Below are positions 8,389 through 15,953 of a stretch of DNA of 64,000 bases, piece after piece. A program made the translations under genes and the position numbers. The DNA is taken from the NCBI GenBank assembly GCA_045537555.1, contig JAZSPR010000146.1, positions 1 to 64,000 on the forward strand, in the 5' to 3' direction. Each line of letters starts with the position of its first letter. The first letter of the stretch is position 1. The notes under the pieces are model-generated. The model was not told the origin of the DNA. It saw only the letters and a program-made list of their open reading frames with translations, and searched no databases. The DNA is from UBA1081 sp045537555 (lineage in GTDB: Bacteria; Bacillota; Clostridia; Oscillospirales; Acutalibacteraceae).

Positions 8389-9261
8389 TTATTCACAGAT
8401 ATAAATAGCTTTTTCGGTAGGTTCTGTAACAAATACGGAGGAAAATGTATTGCTCAGTTCATTGAAGCAGTCTTCTGCATCATTTTTGTTTTCAAATAAT
8501 CCGAAAACAGCGGCCCCGCTTCCTGTCATCATTGCAAGTTTTGCATTATATCTTCTCATAACAGATTTTATTTTAACTCTGTCACTTACTTCAACAACCT
8601 GCTCAAATACATTTGCGGCTTTTTTGCACATTGTGTCAAAATCTTTCATTGTTGCGGCAAAAAGGAAACCTTCTTTGTCGGGGTGTCTTATCCATTGCGC
8701 TGAATCATAATTGCCGTAAGCTTCTTTTGTTGAAACTCCCTGGTCAGGTTTTACAATTACCATGTAACAAAGTGGCAAATCGGGCAGTTTTGCCATAACT
8801 TCACCTTTGTTAAGACAGAGTCTTGTTCCACCGAGTATGCAGAAAGGAACATCAGCTCCGACCTTTTCACCGATGCTGAGCATTTCATCTTCACTCAAGT
8901 TTGTGTCAAATAATTTATCAAGTGCAAAAATAACCGCAGCGGCATCTGCACTTCCGCCTGCCATTCCAGCCTGAGAAGGGATATTTTTTTCAATATGTAT
9001 ATTAACCCCCTTAACAGATGACCCGATGTGTTCAAAAAAGAACTCGGCAGCTTTCCATGCAGTATTTTTATTGTCAACCGGCATTGAGTTGTCAGAACAT
9101 GTGAGAAGTATACTGTCTGAATCGTTTTTCTCAACAGTAACCGTGTCAAAGAGCCCGACTGACTGCATAACTGTATATATGCTGTGATAACCGTTTTCGA
9201 GAATAGCTGTCAGGTCAAGGAGCAGATTGACTTTTGCTGCCGCTTTTATGCTGATTTTCAT
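8389..9261 (-). CDS. ispE: 4-diphosphocytidyl-2-C-methyl-D-erythritol kinase
   Basis: 290-residue GHMP kinase of the MEP isoprenoid pathway, phosphorylating the 2-hydroxyl of CDP-methylerythritol. The N-terminal AKVNLLLDL motif is present (Lys/Asn of the substrate site). The ATP-binding GHMP loop is PSQAGMAGGSADAAA (about 95-109), and a C-terminal Gly-rich MTGSGAAVFGLF follows. Another MEP enzyme, IspH, is encoded in this window, so isoprenoids come from the MEP route. Length is standard. Confidence 0.95.
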   Translation of the reverse strand: MKISIKAAAKVNLLLDLTAILENGYHSIYTVMQSVGLFDTVTVEKNDSDSILLTCSDNSMPVDNKNTAWKAAEFFFEHIGSSVKGVNIHIEKNIPSQAGMAGGSADAAAVIFALDKLFDTNLSEDEMLSIGEKVGADVPFCILGGTRLCLNKGEVMAKLPDLPLCYMVIVKPDQGVSTKEAYGNYDSAQWIRHPDKEGFLFAATMKDFDTMCKKAANVFEQVVEVSDRVKIKSVMRRYNAKLAMMTGSGAAVFGLFENKNDAEDCFNELSNTFSSVFVTEPTEKAIYICE

Positions 9262-9343
9262 TATTGTACCGTCCTTATTGTGCTTATCTTTACTATATTG
9301 TAACTTCTTTATGCAAATTTTTCAATATTTTTTTTATAAATTC

Positions 9344-9372
9344 TTGTAAAGAGATAAAGTTTGTGCTAACAT
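9344..9372 (+). promoter_or_regulatory. Promoter of the PHP phosphatase gene
   Basis: TTGTAA and TAACAT, spacer 17 bases, followed 10 bases later by the AAGGTG ribosome site. Confidence 0.45.
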
Positions 9373-9388
9373 ATACAAGGTGAAAAAT

Positions 9389-10204
9389 ATGGATAATTTT
9401 AAAAACATTATTGATATGCATACGCATACAGACAATTCATTTGACGGAAATCATTCTCCCGTTTATCTTTGTGAAGCTGCATGTAATAAAAGTCTCCGTG
9501 CAATTGCATTTACAGACCATTGCGAAGTTGATGCTTATAATCAGGACAGCGAGAGAAATGTACGTCAGGCATTTTTTGAAATTGCAAAAGCCAGAAGTGC
9601 TTTTATGGGTAAACTTCTTGTTCTTAACGGTATTGAACTCGGTCAGCCTGCTTATGATATTCCGACGGCTGAAAAGATTCTTTCATCACAGAAATTTGAT
9701 ATTGTAATCGGTTCAGTTCATAATCTCAGAAACAAACAGGATTTTTACTATATTGAAGATTTCTCAAAGATTGATGTCAAAGCAGAACTTAAAGAATATT
9801 TCAATGAAATTCTGACTATGCTTGAATGGGGTAATTTTGATATTCTTGCACATCTTACATACCCGTTCAGATACCTTTATTCAAGAAATAATATCCGTGT
9901 TGATATTAATGAATATAAAGATCAGGTCGATGAAATTCTTAAACTGACTGCGGAAAAGGATATTGCTCTTGAAATCAATTCTGCGGGTCTCAGACAGCCG
10001 ATTAACCGTATGTCACCCGAAATTGAAACAGTAAAACGATTCAAAGAACTCGGCGGCAGACTTGTTTCCGTCGGTTCTGATGCTCATTATGCTCAGCATA
10101 TTGCAGTCGGGATAAAAGATGCAATTGCTGCGGCAAAAAATGCAGGTTTTGACTGTGTAACTCTTTTCCAGAAACGTCAGCCTGTTGAAATTCCCATTGA
10201 ATAA
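9389..10204 (+). CDS. PHP-domain histidinol-phosphatase-like protein
   Basis: 271 residues of the PHP metal-dependent phosphoesterase fold. Metal ligands are seen in DMHTHTDNSFDG (motif I), TDHCEVD (motif II), GSVH (motif III), a LAHLTYPFRY segment and GSDAHY (near the C-terminus). The pattern fits HisK-type histidinol-phosphatase (final phosphatase step of histidine synthesis). No his genes are nearby, so other phosphoesters are possible. The ATG is preceded by AAGGTG at 6 bases; a GTG three codons upstream lies inside that site and is rejected. murC starts 16 bases downstream. Confidence 0.85.
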   Translation: MDNFKNIIDMHTHTDNSFDGNHSPVYLCEAACNKSLRAIAFTDHCEVDAYNQDSERNVRQAFFEIAKARSAFMGKLLVLNGIELGQPAYDIPTAEKILSSQKFDIVIGSVHNLRNKQDFYYIEDFSKIDVKAELKEYFNEILTMLEWGNFDILAHLTYPFRYLYSRNNIRVDINEYKDQVDEILKLTAEKDIALEINSAGLRQPINRMSPEIETVKRFKELGGRLVSVGSDAHYAQHIAVGIKDAIAAAKNAGFDCVTLFQKRQPVEIPIE

Positions 10205-10220
10205 ACGGAGATGACAACTT

Positions 10221-11591
10221 TTGTTTGAAGCAGATAAATATCTTGATGAAGTAAAAAGAGTTCATTTTATCGGAATAGGCGGCTCGGGAATGTGTCCTCT
10301 TGCCGAAATTCTTCATTCCAAAGGATATATCCTTACAGGTTCAGATAACAATGAAACAGATACACTTAAAAGAATAAGAAATCTCGGAATTGAAGTAAAG
10401 ATGGGACAGCGTGCCGAAAATATAAACGGTGCTGAGATGATTGTATATACTGCCGCAATCATGGCTGACAATCCTGAACTCATTGCCGCAAAAAACAGCG
10501 GAATTCCCACATTTGAACGTTCAAAACTTCTCGGTGCGGTTTCCAGAAAATTCGGTAACTGTATCGGAATCAGCGGTACTCACGGAAAAACAACAACAAC
10601 TTCAATGCTCACTCAGGTGCTTATAAATGCCGGTGCAGATCCTTCTGCTGTTATAGGAGGTAAACTTCCTATGACCGGCACAAACGGTATTACAGGCAGT
10701 TCAGACCTGTTTGTATGTGAAGCATGTGAATTTTCAAATACATTCCTTGAACTTTCACCTGCATGTAGTGTAATTCTTAATATCGATGAAGACCATATGG
10801 ATTATTTCAAAACAATGGATAATCTTAAAAAGTCCTTCTTTGAATTTGCCGATATGGCTCAGACTGTTATTTATAACGGTGATGATAAGGAAACTCTTGA
10901 TGTTATCGGCAGGCTGTCAGATAAGAAGTTTATTTCCTTTGGTAAAGATAAGAGCAATGACTGGTATGCCGATAATATTATTCTTAATAACGGTGCTTTT
11001 CCGGAATATGATGTTTATTTTAAAGGTGAAAAGCAGGGAAGAGCAGTTCTTTCTGTACCCGGTGACCATAATGTCTATAATTCTCTCTGTGCCGTTGCAT
11101 GTGCTGTTTATTCAGGAATTGAACCAAAGACTGCAATTGAACTTCTGACCGATTTTACGGGAGCAGGAAGACGATTTGAAAAACTTGCAAAAATTAACGG
11201 AATAGAAATTGTTGATGACTATGCGCATCATCCTGCAGAGCTTAAAGTTACTCTTGAAGCCTCTATGAAGATGAATTATAACAAGGTTATCGCAATTCAT
11301 CAGCCGTTCACATATTCAAGAACTGCAATGCTTCTTGACGATTTTGCTGATGTCCTTAAAATTCCCGACAGAGTTCTGATGACAGAAATCATGGGCTCAA
11401 GAGAAAAGAATACTTATAACATTTACACCAAAGATTTAGCCGATAAAATCCCGGGAAGTGAATGGTATCCCACTTTTGAAGAAGTTGCCGAAAGAGCAAT
11501 TGAAATTGCCGAAGAAGGCGATTTGATAATCACTCTCGGTTGTGGTGATGTTTATAAAATAGCAAAAATAATAATTGATAAGTTATCATAA
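10221..11591 (+). CDS. murC: UDP-N-acetylmuramate–L-alanine ligase
   Basis: 456-residue cytoplasmic Mur ligase adding L-Ala to UDP-MurNAc. The N-terminal Rossmann domain has HFIGIGGSGM (about 14-23). The ATP loop is GISGTHGKTTTTSML (about 115-129), the central domain has NIDEDHMDY, and the C-terminal domain has DDYAHHPAEL. The start is TTG, with GGAG 10 bases upstream; no in-frame ATG is better placed. It follows the PHP gene closely and ends at a strong terminator. Confidence 0.97.
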   Translation: MFEADKYLDEVKRVHFIGIGGSGMCPLAEILHSKGYILTGSDNNETDTLKRIRNLGIEVKMGQRAENINGAEMIVYTAAIMADNPELIAAKNSGIPTFERSKLLGAVSRKFGNCIGISGTHGKTTTTSMLTQVLINAGADPSAVIGGKLPMTGTNGITGSSDLFVCEACEFSNTFLELSPACSVILNIDEDHMDYFKTMDNLKKSFFEFADMAQTVIYNGDDKETLDVIGRLSDKKFISFGKDKSNDWYADNIILNNGAFPEYDVYFKGEKQGRAVLSVPGDHNVYNSLCAVACAVYSGIEPKTAIELLTDFTGAGRRFEKLAKINGIEIVDDYAHHPAELKVTLEASMKMNYNKVIAIHQPFTYSRTAMLLDDFADVLKIPDRVLMTEIMGSREKNTYNIYTKDLADKIPGSEWYPTFEEVAERAIEIAEEGDLIITLGCGDVYKIAKIIIDKLS

Positions 11592-11598
11592 AAATAAC

Positions 11599-11631
11599 GG
11601 TCAGAGGAATCAAACCTCTGACCATTTTTTT
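11599..11631 (+). terminator. Terminator after murC
   Basis: A 9-bp perfect stem (GGTCAGAGG / CCTCTGACC, 7-base loop) followed by ATTTTTTT. Confidence 0.88.
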
Positions 11632-11650
11632 AGAACGTTTTTAGTTATAA

Positions 11651-13276
11651 TCAATCAAAAATTACAATTATTTCGTGAATGATTGTTTCAAAAATGTTTT
11701 TAATCATTCTGAAAAGTTTTTCAAATTTTGTTTCTGCCTGATAGGGGGCATCAACACCGTCACCGCCGTAGCAACCGATGTTGTTGCTTGTGATTTCATT
11801 GCCGAAGAAGTCAGTTGCAGGAGCTCCTTCAATTTCGATACCTGCACCGATGAGAGGAGAGTCCTTTGAAAGAACATAACTCATTATGTCTGCAGTATTA
11901 TCACCTGCGAAACCGGGCTTTGTATTAAGTGAAGTGAAATCAACAAGGGGAGTCATAACATTGTAATAACAGTTGTTTGTGATTTTATTGCCTCTTGAGA
12001 GCATATCAAGGTCATATGCAAATGTTGCACCGTTCTGCATTACAAATATGTTGTTTGCAACAATTGCATTATACATATTTTTAAGCTGGAATTCAGCAGA
12101 ATTGATTATGGTGTTATTATAGAAATTAAGTTCGTGTTCACCGGCTGAACCTACAGCAGTTGTGCTTCTGCCGCCGTTATCATTGACTGAGAGACAGTAA
12201 CGGACTGTGTTGCCGTGATGACCGCTGTAATTCGGGTTGTTACAGACAAATCTCATATTGTCGTGTGAATAAATATACTGATATGTACAGTTGTGAGAGT
12301 ATGAGTCAAAGTCAACTGTCATGCCGTCACCATAGTTCTTCTGACCTGCGATTTCGCAATACTGAACTGTACTGTTACGGCTGCCCCAGAACCAACATGC
12401 AGCTGTGAAGAACTGAATCTCACCGTTTTCATCAAGACCTTCGCCCTGACAAGTGTCAATCATACGGCAGTTAGTAACAAGTGCACCGTCACACATGCCG
12501 ATAAGGATAGCTTCTGCATCCATATCGTGAAGATAGCAGTCGGTGATAAGAAGTCCCTCATTGAATATGGGATCAATGTCATCTTCAGATTCGCACCATG
12601 CAGCTCCTTCTTCATTCCAGGAACCCCAGATAATGAAACCGTTTGCAATATTATAAACTTCACAATTGCTGATTGTAAGGTCATTTACGGGGAATCTTGA
12701 AGCCTGTGGGAATGATTTTACCATAACAGCGGCTCTTGCAACTGCTGCACCGTTTGAACAATCAGAACGGCCGGTTACTTTTCCGTTGGGCATGTCATGG
12801 AAATAGATATTATCAAGTGTAATACCTTCAGAAGTCTTGTTTACAGTATTTACCCAGATGCCACCGCCGTTGGGAGCTGTGATTTCAAGATCTTTTACTG
12901 TAATATATGAACAGTCAACAAGAGTGATTACTTCTGTGGTAAGGTCAGTACAAAGTACGGCAGTTTCACCTTCACCGTATGATGAAATCACAATCGGGTT
13001 TTCTTTTGTGCCCTGCCAGTCAGTTATAAAAATGGGTTCCGAATATGTACCGCCGTTTCTGAAAAGGAACTTATCTCCGGGCTTTACGGCATCAAACTTA
13101 AGTCCGTAGATAGTTTTTACAGCATCATCAGGACTCATTGCGGAGTTTGAATCATCACCGTTGATTGAGTCGATGTAGTAAGTTTTTGAGCCTGTTGCAA
13201 AGCCAATAACACTCATTGTTCCGAGCAGAATGCAGAGTGAAAGAATTATGCTTATGATTTTTGTTGTTTTTTTCAT
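11651..13276 (-). CDS. Secreted right-handed parallel beta-helix protein
   Basis: 541 residues with a signal peptide (residues 1-28, ending GFATG). An opening TYYIDSINGDDSNSA segment is typical of secreted parallel beta-helix proteins. The rest is built of short turns rich in Asn and Gly (NCEVYNIANG, DCYLHDMDAE, YCEIAGQKNYG), as in polysaccharide lyases and pectinase-like folds. No catalytic set can be named with confidence. There is no dockerin or anchor, only an amphipathic C-terminal tail. Its likely target is a plant or host polysaccharide, but this is inference. The AAAGGAG ribosome site is strong and the gene stands alone. Confidence 0.8.
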   Translation of the reverse strand: MKKTTKIISIILSLCILLGTMSVIGFATGSKTYYIDSINGDDSNSAMSPDDAVKTIYGLKFDAVKPGDKFLFRNGGTYSEPIFITDWQGTKENPIVISSYGEGETAVLCTDLTTEVITLVDCSYITVKDLEITAPNGGGIWVNTVNKTSEGITLDNIYFHDMPNGKVTGRSDCSNGAAVARAAVMVKSFPQASRFPVNDLTISNCEVYNIANGFIIWGSWNEEGAAWCESEDDIDPIFNEGLLITDCYLHDMDAEAILIGMCDGALVTNCRMIDTCQGEGLDENGEIQFFTAACWFWGSRNSTVQYCEIAGQKNYGDGMTVDFDSYSHNCTYQYIYSHDNMRFVCNNPNYSGHHGNTVRYCLSVNDNGGRSTTAVGSAGEHELNFYNNTIINSAEFQLKNMYNAIVANNIFVMQNGATFAYDLDMLSRGNKITNNCYYNVMTPLVDFTSLNTKPGFAGDNTADIMSYVLSKDSPLIGAGIEIEGAPATDFFGNEITSNNIGCYGGDGVDAPYQAETKFEKLFRMIKNIFETIIHEIIVIFD

Positions 13277-13338
13277 GAAAATTCTCCTTTCAGAATTTAT
13301 AGTACTATATTACCACTTTAATACAGATTAATCAATAT

Positions 13339-13524
13339 CTAATATAAAAAATAAGAAATTCCGTCCTGATAATCATTTTTCATCGAACGGAATTTCTTTC
13401 TGTTGTAAGCTTTGGCATTGGGAGTTTTTCTTGTGACAGGATTGACCTGCCATGTGTTTCTGAATTGCTTGTAAAATTCATTCTTCTCTTTTTTAGTCAT
13501 TTTCGACAGTTCTTTTTTTATCAT
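13339..13524 (-). CDS. Small basic conserved-looking protein of unknown function
   Basis: 61 residues, very rich in Lys, Arg, Asn and Tyr (KNEFYKQFRNTWQVNPVTR, then KAYNRKKFR). It has no membrane segment. The start is fixed by a GAGGTG site 6 bases before the ATG; a longer reading with a hydrophobic N-terminal extension lacks a ribosome site. The last 19 or so codons contain the transcription terminator hairpin. The charge suggests nucleic-acid contact, but no family is recognised. Confidence 0.6.
   Translation of the reverse strand: MIKKELSKMTKKEKNEFYKQFRNTWQVNPVTRKTPNAKAYNRKKFRSMKNDYQDGISYFLY
13344..13397 (-). terminator. Terminator hairpin inside the end of the small basic CDS
   Basis: On the minus strand an 11-bp perfect stem (AGAAATTCCGT / ACGGAATTTCT, loop about 22 bases) lies within the coding sequence and is followed by TATTTTTTATATT, which carries the last codons and runs up to the stop. 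Confidence 0.65.
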
Positions 13525-13580
13525 ATTTTTCACCTCAAAAATATAATAACATATTATAATAAAAATTTCAATGAAAAGTA

Positions 13581-13608
13581 TTGACAAACTTACTTTTTGT
13601 GATATAAT
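13581..13608 (+). promoter_or_regulatory. tRNA promoter
   Basis: TTGACA and TATAAT, spacer 16 bases, with a predicted start about 13 bases before the first tRNA. Confidence 0.75.
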
Positions 13609-13627
13609 AACAAAGCAACAGAGATTT

Positions 13628-13704
13628 GGACCATTAGCTCAGTTGGTTAGAGCAACCGGCTCATAACCGGTTGGTCCGGGGTTCGAGTCCCTGATGGTCC
13701 ACCA
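13628..13704 (+). tRNA. tRNA with CAT anticodon (elongator Met or Ile2)
   Basis: A 77-base cloverleaf with a 7-bp GGACCAT/ATGGTCC acceptor stem, D arm, a 5-bp anticodon stem with loop CTCATAA (anticodon CAT), a GTTCGAGTCC T arm and an encoded CCA. The paired G1-C72 rules out initiator tRNA. The acceptor and loop resemble the CAT-anticodon tRNA-Ile2 that TilS modifies as much as elongator Met, so identity between the two is open. Confidence 0.95.
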
Positions 13705-13713
13705 AATTAATAT

Positions 13714-13789
13714 AGGGGTATAGCTCAGTTGGTAGAGCAGCGGTCTCCAAAACCGCGTGCCGAGGGTTCAAGTCCTTCTGCCCCTGCCA
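13714..13789 (+). tRNA. tRNA-Trp (CCA)
   Basis: 76 bases with an AGGGGTA acceptor pairing to TGCCCCT (one G-T), discriminator G and encoded CCA. The anticodon stem GCGGT/ACCGC holds the loop CTCCAAA, anticodon CCA. It lies 9 bases after the preceding tRNA and is co-transcribed with it. Confidence 0.96.
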
Positions 13790-13790
13790 G

Positions 13791-13824
13791 AAAAAGACAG
13801 ATTCCGACAGGAATCTGTCTTTTT
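13791..13824 (+). terminator. Terminator of the tRNA pair
   Basis: A perfect 15-bp stem (AAAAAGACAGATTCC / GGAATCTGTCTTTTT) with a GACA loop directly after the tRNA-Trp CCA. Confidence 0.9.
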
Positions 13825-13828
13825 CAAC

Positions 13829-14060
13829 TAAATCCACCCTTACGGGTGAGTGAAATCGTCTTTCGATGATGAAATCCAACTTCGTTGGATGAACTCCGCC
13901 TCAACGGCGGATGGGTGGATTTAATTTCATCTGAGGCAAAGCCGAAGATTTTATCAGCGTTAGCTGATTTCATCCTTGCACCAGCAAGGATTTCATTTTT
14001 TGCGAGAGTTTGAATTCATACGCAAAACTCTCAAAATATCTTTTTTGTAGCCCGTAGACA
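13829..14060. repeat. Array of short hairpins with GAAATC/TTTCATC spacers
   Basis: An 11-bp outer stem (TAAATCCACCC at 13829-13839 with GGGTGGATTTA at 13913-13923) encloses hairpins ATCGTC/GATGAT, ATCCAAC-TTC-GTTGGAT and TCCGCC/GGCGGA. It continues with ATCAGC-GTTA-GCTGAT, ATCCTTGC-ACCA-GCAAGGAT and GAGAGTTT/AAACTCTC. Links repeat GAAATC or TTTCATC. There is no credible coding frame. It could be a structured RNA or a decayed hairpin repeat. Confidence 0.6.
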
Positions 14061-14062
14061 GT

Positions 14063-14092
14063 AAGACAAGTCAGTAAGGCTTGTCTTTTTTT
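14063..14092 (+). terminator. Terminator at the end of the hairpin array
   Basis: An 8-bp stem (AAGACAAG / CTTGTCTT, 9-base loop) running into T-rich sequence. Confidence 0.7.
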
Positions 14093-14093
14093 A

Positions 14094-14122
14094 TTGAAAT
14101 GAATTTTATTATATGTTATAAT
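14094..14122 (+). promoter_or_regulatory. Promoter of the DUF6440–GNAT–hydrolase genes
   Basis: TTGAAA and TATAAT with a 17-base spacer, just after the terminator. The AAGGTG ribosome site of the first gene follows. Confidence 0.65.
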
Positions 14123-14142
14123 AATAAAAAAAGGTGAAAAAT

Positions 14143-14325
14143 ATGTCAAAAAATGATCGTTTTATAAAAGTATATTCTCAGGGAACACTTAATGTTTCTG
14201 AAATCTGGGTTGATAAAGAAACCGGAGTGAATTATTTATATCATGCATCCGGTTATTCCGGAGGACTTACTCCGTTATTGGATAAATACGGTAAGCCGGT
14301 TGTAACTTCCGTAATTGATGATTGA
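14143..14325 (+). CDS. DUF6440 family small protein
   Basis: 60 residues. RFIKVYSQGTLNVSEIWVD, GVNYLYHASGYSGGLTPLLD and GKPVV are arranged as in DUF6440 proteins, which are short, soluble and of unknown function. The ATG sits 6 bases after AAGGTG; a GTG three codons earlier lies inside that site. It is first in a run with a GNAT acetyltransferase and an esterase-like hydrolase. Confidence 0.8.
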   Translation: MSKNDRFIKVYSQGTLNVSEIWVDKETGVNYLYHASGYSGGLTPLLDKYGKPVVTSVIDD

Positions 14326-14360
14326 TTCAATTTATTAATAGTAATTTCAGAGGTATAAAT

Positions 14361-14837
14361 ATGTCAGAATTATCATTCAGATTTGCAGAAAAGAAAGATT
14401 GTAGTTTAATTCTGTATTTTATCAAAAAACTTGCAGAATATGAGAATATGCTCTCTGATGTTGTTGCAACTGAAGAGCTTCTTGAAGAGTGGATATTTGA
14501 AAAGAAAAAAGCAGAAGTGATTTTTCCTTGTGAAGACGGAAAGGAAATAGGTTTTGCTTTGTTTTTTCATAATTTTTCAACATTTCTCGGCAGGTCAGGT
14601 ATTTACCTTGAGGATTTATACATTCTTCCCGAATACAGACATAAAGGTTACGGTAAGGCAACGCTCAAAAAACTTGCTGAAATAACAGTTGAACGAAACT
14701 GCGGAAGACTTGAATGGTGTTGTCTCGACTGGAATAAGCCGAGTATTGATTTTTATTTGTCACTTGGTTCTGTCCCGATGAATGAATGGACCACCTATCG
14801 TCTGACCGGTGAAACGCTGAAAATATTATCAGAATAA
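14361..14837 (+). CDS. GNAT acetyltransferase, diamine N-acetyltransferase-like
   Basis: 158 residues. The acetyl-CoA loop is YRHKGYGKATL (about 93-103). Downstream, RLEWCCLDWNKPSIDFYLSLG resembles the C-terminal signature of spermidine/spermine and thialysine acetyltransferases. The acceptor is likely a small amine, but this is not proven. The start is chosen for the GAGGT site just upstream; an in-frame upstream Met lacks one. It lies between the DUF6440 gene and the hydrolase with 13-35 base gaps. Confidence 0.82.
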   Translation: MSELSFRFAEKKDCSLILYFIKKLAEYENMLSDVVATEELLEEWIFEKKKAEVIFPCEDGKEIGFALFFHNFSTFLGRSGIYLEDLYILPEYRHKGYGKATLKKLAEITVERNCGRLEWCCLDWNKPSIDFYLSLGSVPMNEWTTYRLTGETLKILSE

Positions 14838-14850
14838 TGGAGTGATAATT

Positions 14851-15783
14851 ATGGATAAGGTTTATTTAAGAGGTATTGTCGGACAGTACTGGTATAATTT
14901 TACTGAATTTCTTGTTTACGGACTAACTTATAAAAAGAATCCTGATAACATTTTTTATTTTGAAAAAGTTAAATACGGAAAAGATAAGTTACAGTATATT
15001 AATATATATCAGAACAAAGATAATAAGAAAAGACCTTTGCTGATTTATATCCATGGCGGGTCATGGGTATCAGGCATAACCGAAATGAGAAATCAGTATA
15101 TTATGAAGTGGGCTGAAAGAGGATTCAATACAGCTTCAATAAGTTATTCCTATGCACCGCAGAAGGTTTTTCCGTTTCAGTTGCAGGAAATGTTTGATGC
15201 TGTTGATTTCCTGTATGATAATAAAGATAAATATAATTTTGATTTTGATAATATCGTTATAGCAGGAGAGAGTGCAGGCGGATATTTTATATCCTATCTT
15301 GCATCCGTACTTTCCGATTCTTCTTCTCTTGAAAAGCTGGGGCTTACTTTCAGAAACAGAGAAAAACTTAAAGTTAAAGCATTAGTTTCGCTTTCGGGAT
15401 GTTATGATTTACAGCGTCTTTCAAATAAATCAAAACCTCAGTCAGGTTTTCCCGACCTTAAAACCATGGTTAAATCATATCTCGGTATGCCTTATGATAA
15501 AGCCTTATCATATATAAACAGCGAAGACGGAAAATATATATCGCCTCAGGTCAATTCATCATATCCGCCGTCATTCCTTATATGGGGTGATAAAGATTTG
15601 TTAAGATATGAGTCCTTTGATTTTGCCGAGCAATTGGAAAAAAATAATGTTCCGTACAGATTGTATAAAGCTGACGGACTTATCGGTATGCATGCATGGT
15701 CACTTGTAATGCTTTTCAAAAAGAGCAGAGAATGTCTTGAACATGTATTTGAATTTGTCATCCCTCTGATTGATTTTAAATGA
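14851..15783 (+). CDS. Alpha/beta hydrolase, HGG-type esterase
   Basis: 310 residues. The oxyanion motif is IYIHGGSWVSG (about 70), the nucleophile elbow IAGESAGGYF (about 138-147), the acid is likely in WGDKDLLRYES, and the His in GMHAWSL. This is the hormone-sensitive-lipase/BD-FAE-like esterase group acting on small acyl esters. No signal peptide is seen. The GGAGTG site 6 bases upstream fixes the ATG. A terminator follows. Confidence 0.85.
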   Translation: MDKVYLRGIVGQYWYNFTEFLVYGLTYKKNPDNIFYFEKVKYGKDKLQYINIYQNKDNKKRPLLIYIHGGSWVSGITEMRNQYIMKWAERGFNTASISYSYAPQKVFPFQLQEMFDAVDFLYDNKDKYNFDFDNIVIAGESAGGYFISYLASVLSDSSSLEKLGLTFRNREKLKVKALVSLSGCYDLQRLSNKSKPQSGFPDLKTMVKSYLGMPYDKALSYINSEDGKYISPQVNSSYPPSFLIWGDKDLLRYESFDFAEQLEKNNVPYRLYKADGLIGMHAWSLVMLFKKSRECLEHVFEFVIPLIDFK

Positions 15784-15791
15784 AAATTATA

Positions 15792-15827
15792 AACAGGATT
15801 TGCTGTTATGGTAAATCCTGTTTTTTT
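15792..15827 (+). terminator. Terminator after HGG esterase
   Basis: A 10-bp stem (AACAGGATTT / AAATCCTGTT) with an 11-base loop and a T7 tail. Confidence 0.85.
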
Positions 15828-15890
15828 GTGTATTAAATACAGAAATATTTAAATAATTTGTAAACAAATGTCTGTTTTTAATAAAGAATG

Positions 15891-15920
15891 TTGACTTTTA
15901 TAATATATAAGTATTATAAT
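15891..15920 (+). promoter_or_regulatory. Promoter of the Ntn-hydrolase gene
   Basis: TTGACT and TATAAT, spacer 18 bases, 33 bases before the start codon. Confidence 0.6.
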
Positions 15921-15953
15921 TTTGTTAAATAAAAAAATAAAGGAGAATATAAA

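Noticed and set aside
13661..13879. A 72-codon minus-strand reading frame over the tRNA genes
   Set aside because: It is the antisense of two tRNAs (well-known spurious LxPRTNRL-type translations) and has no ribosome site.
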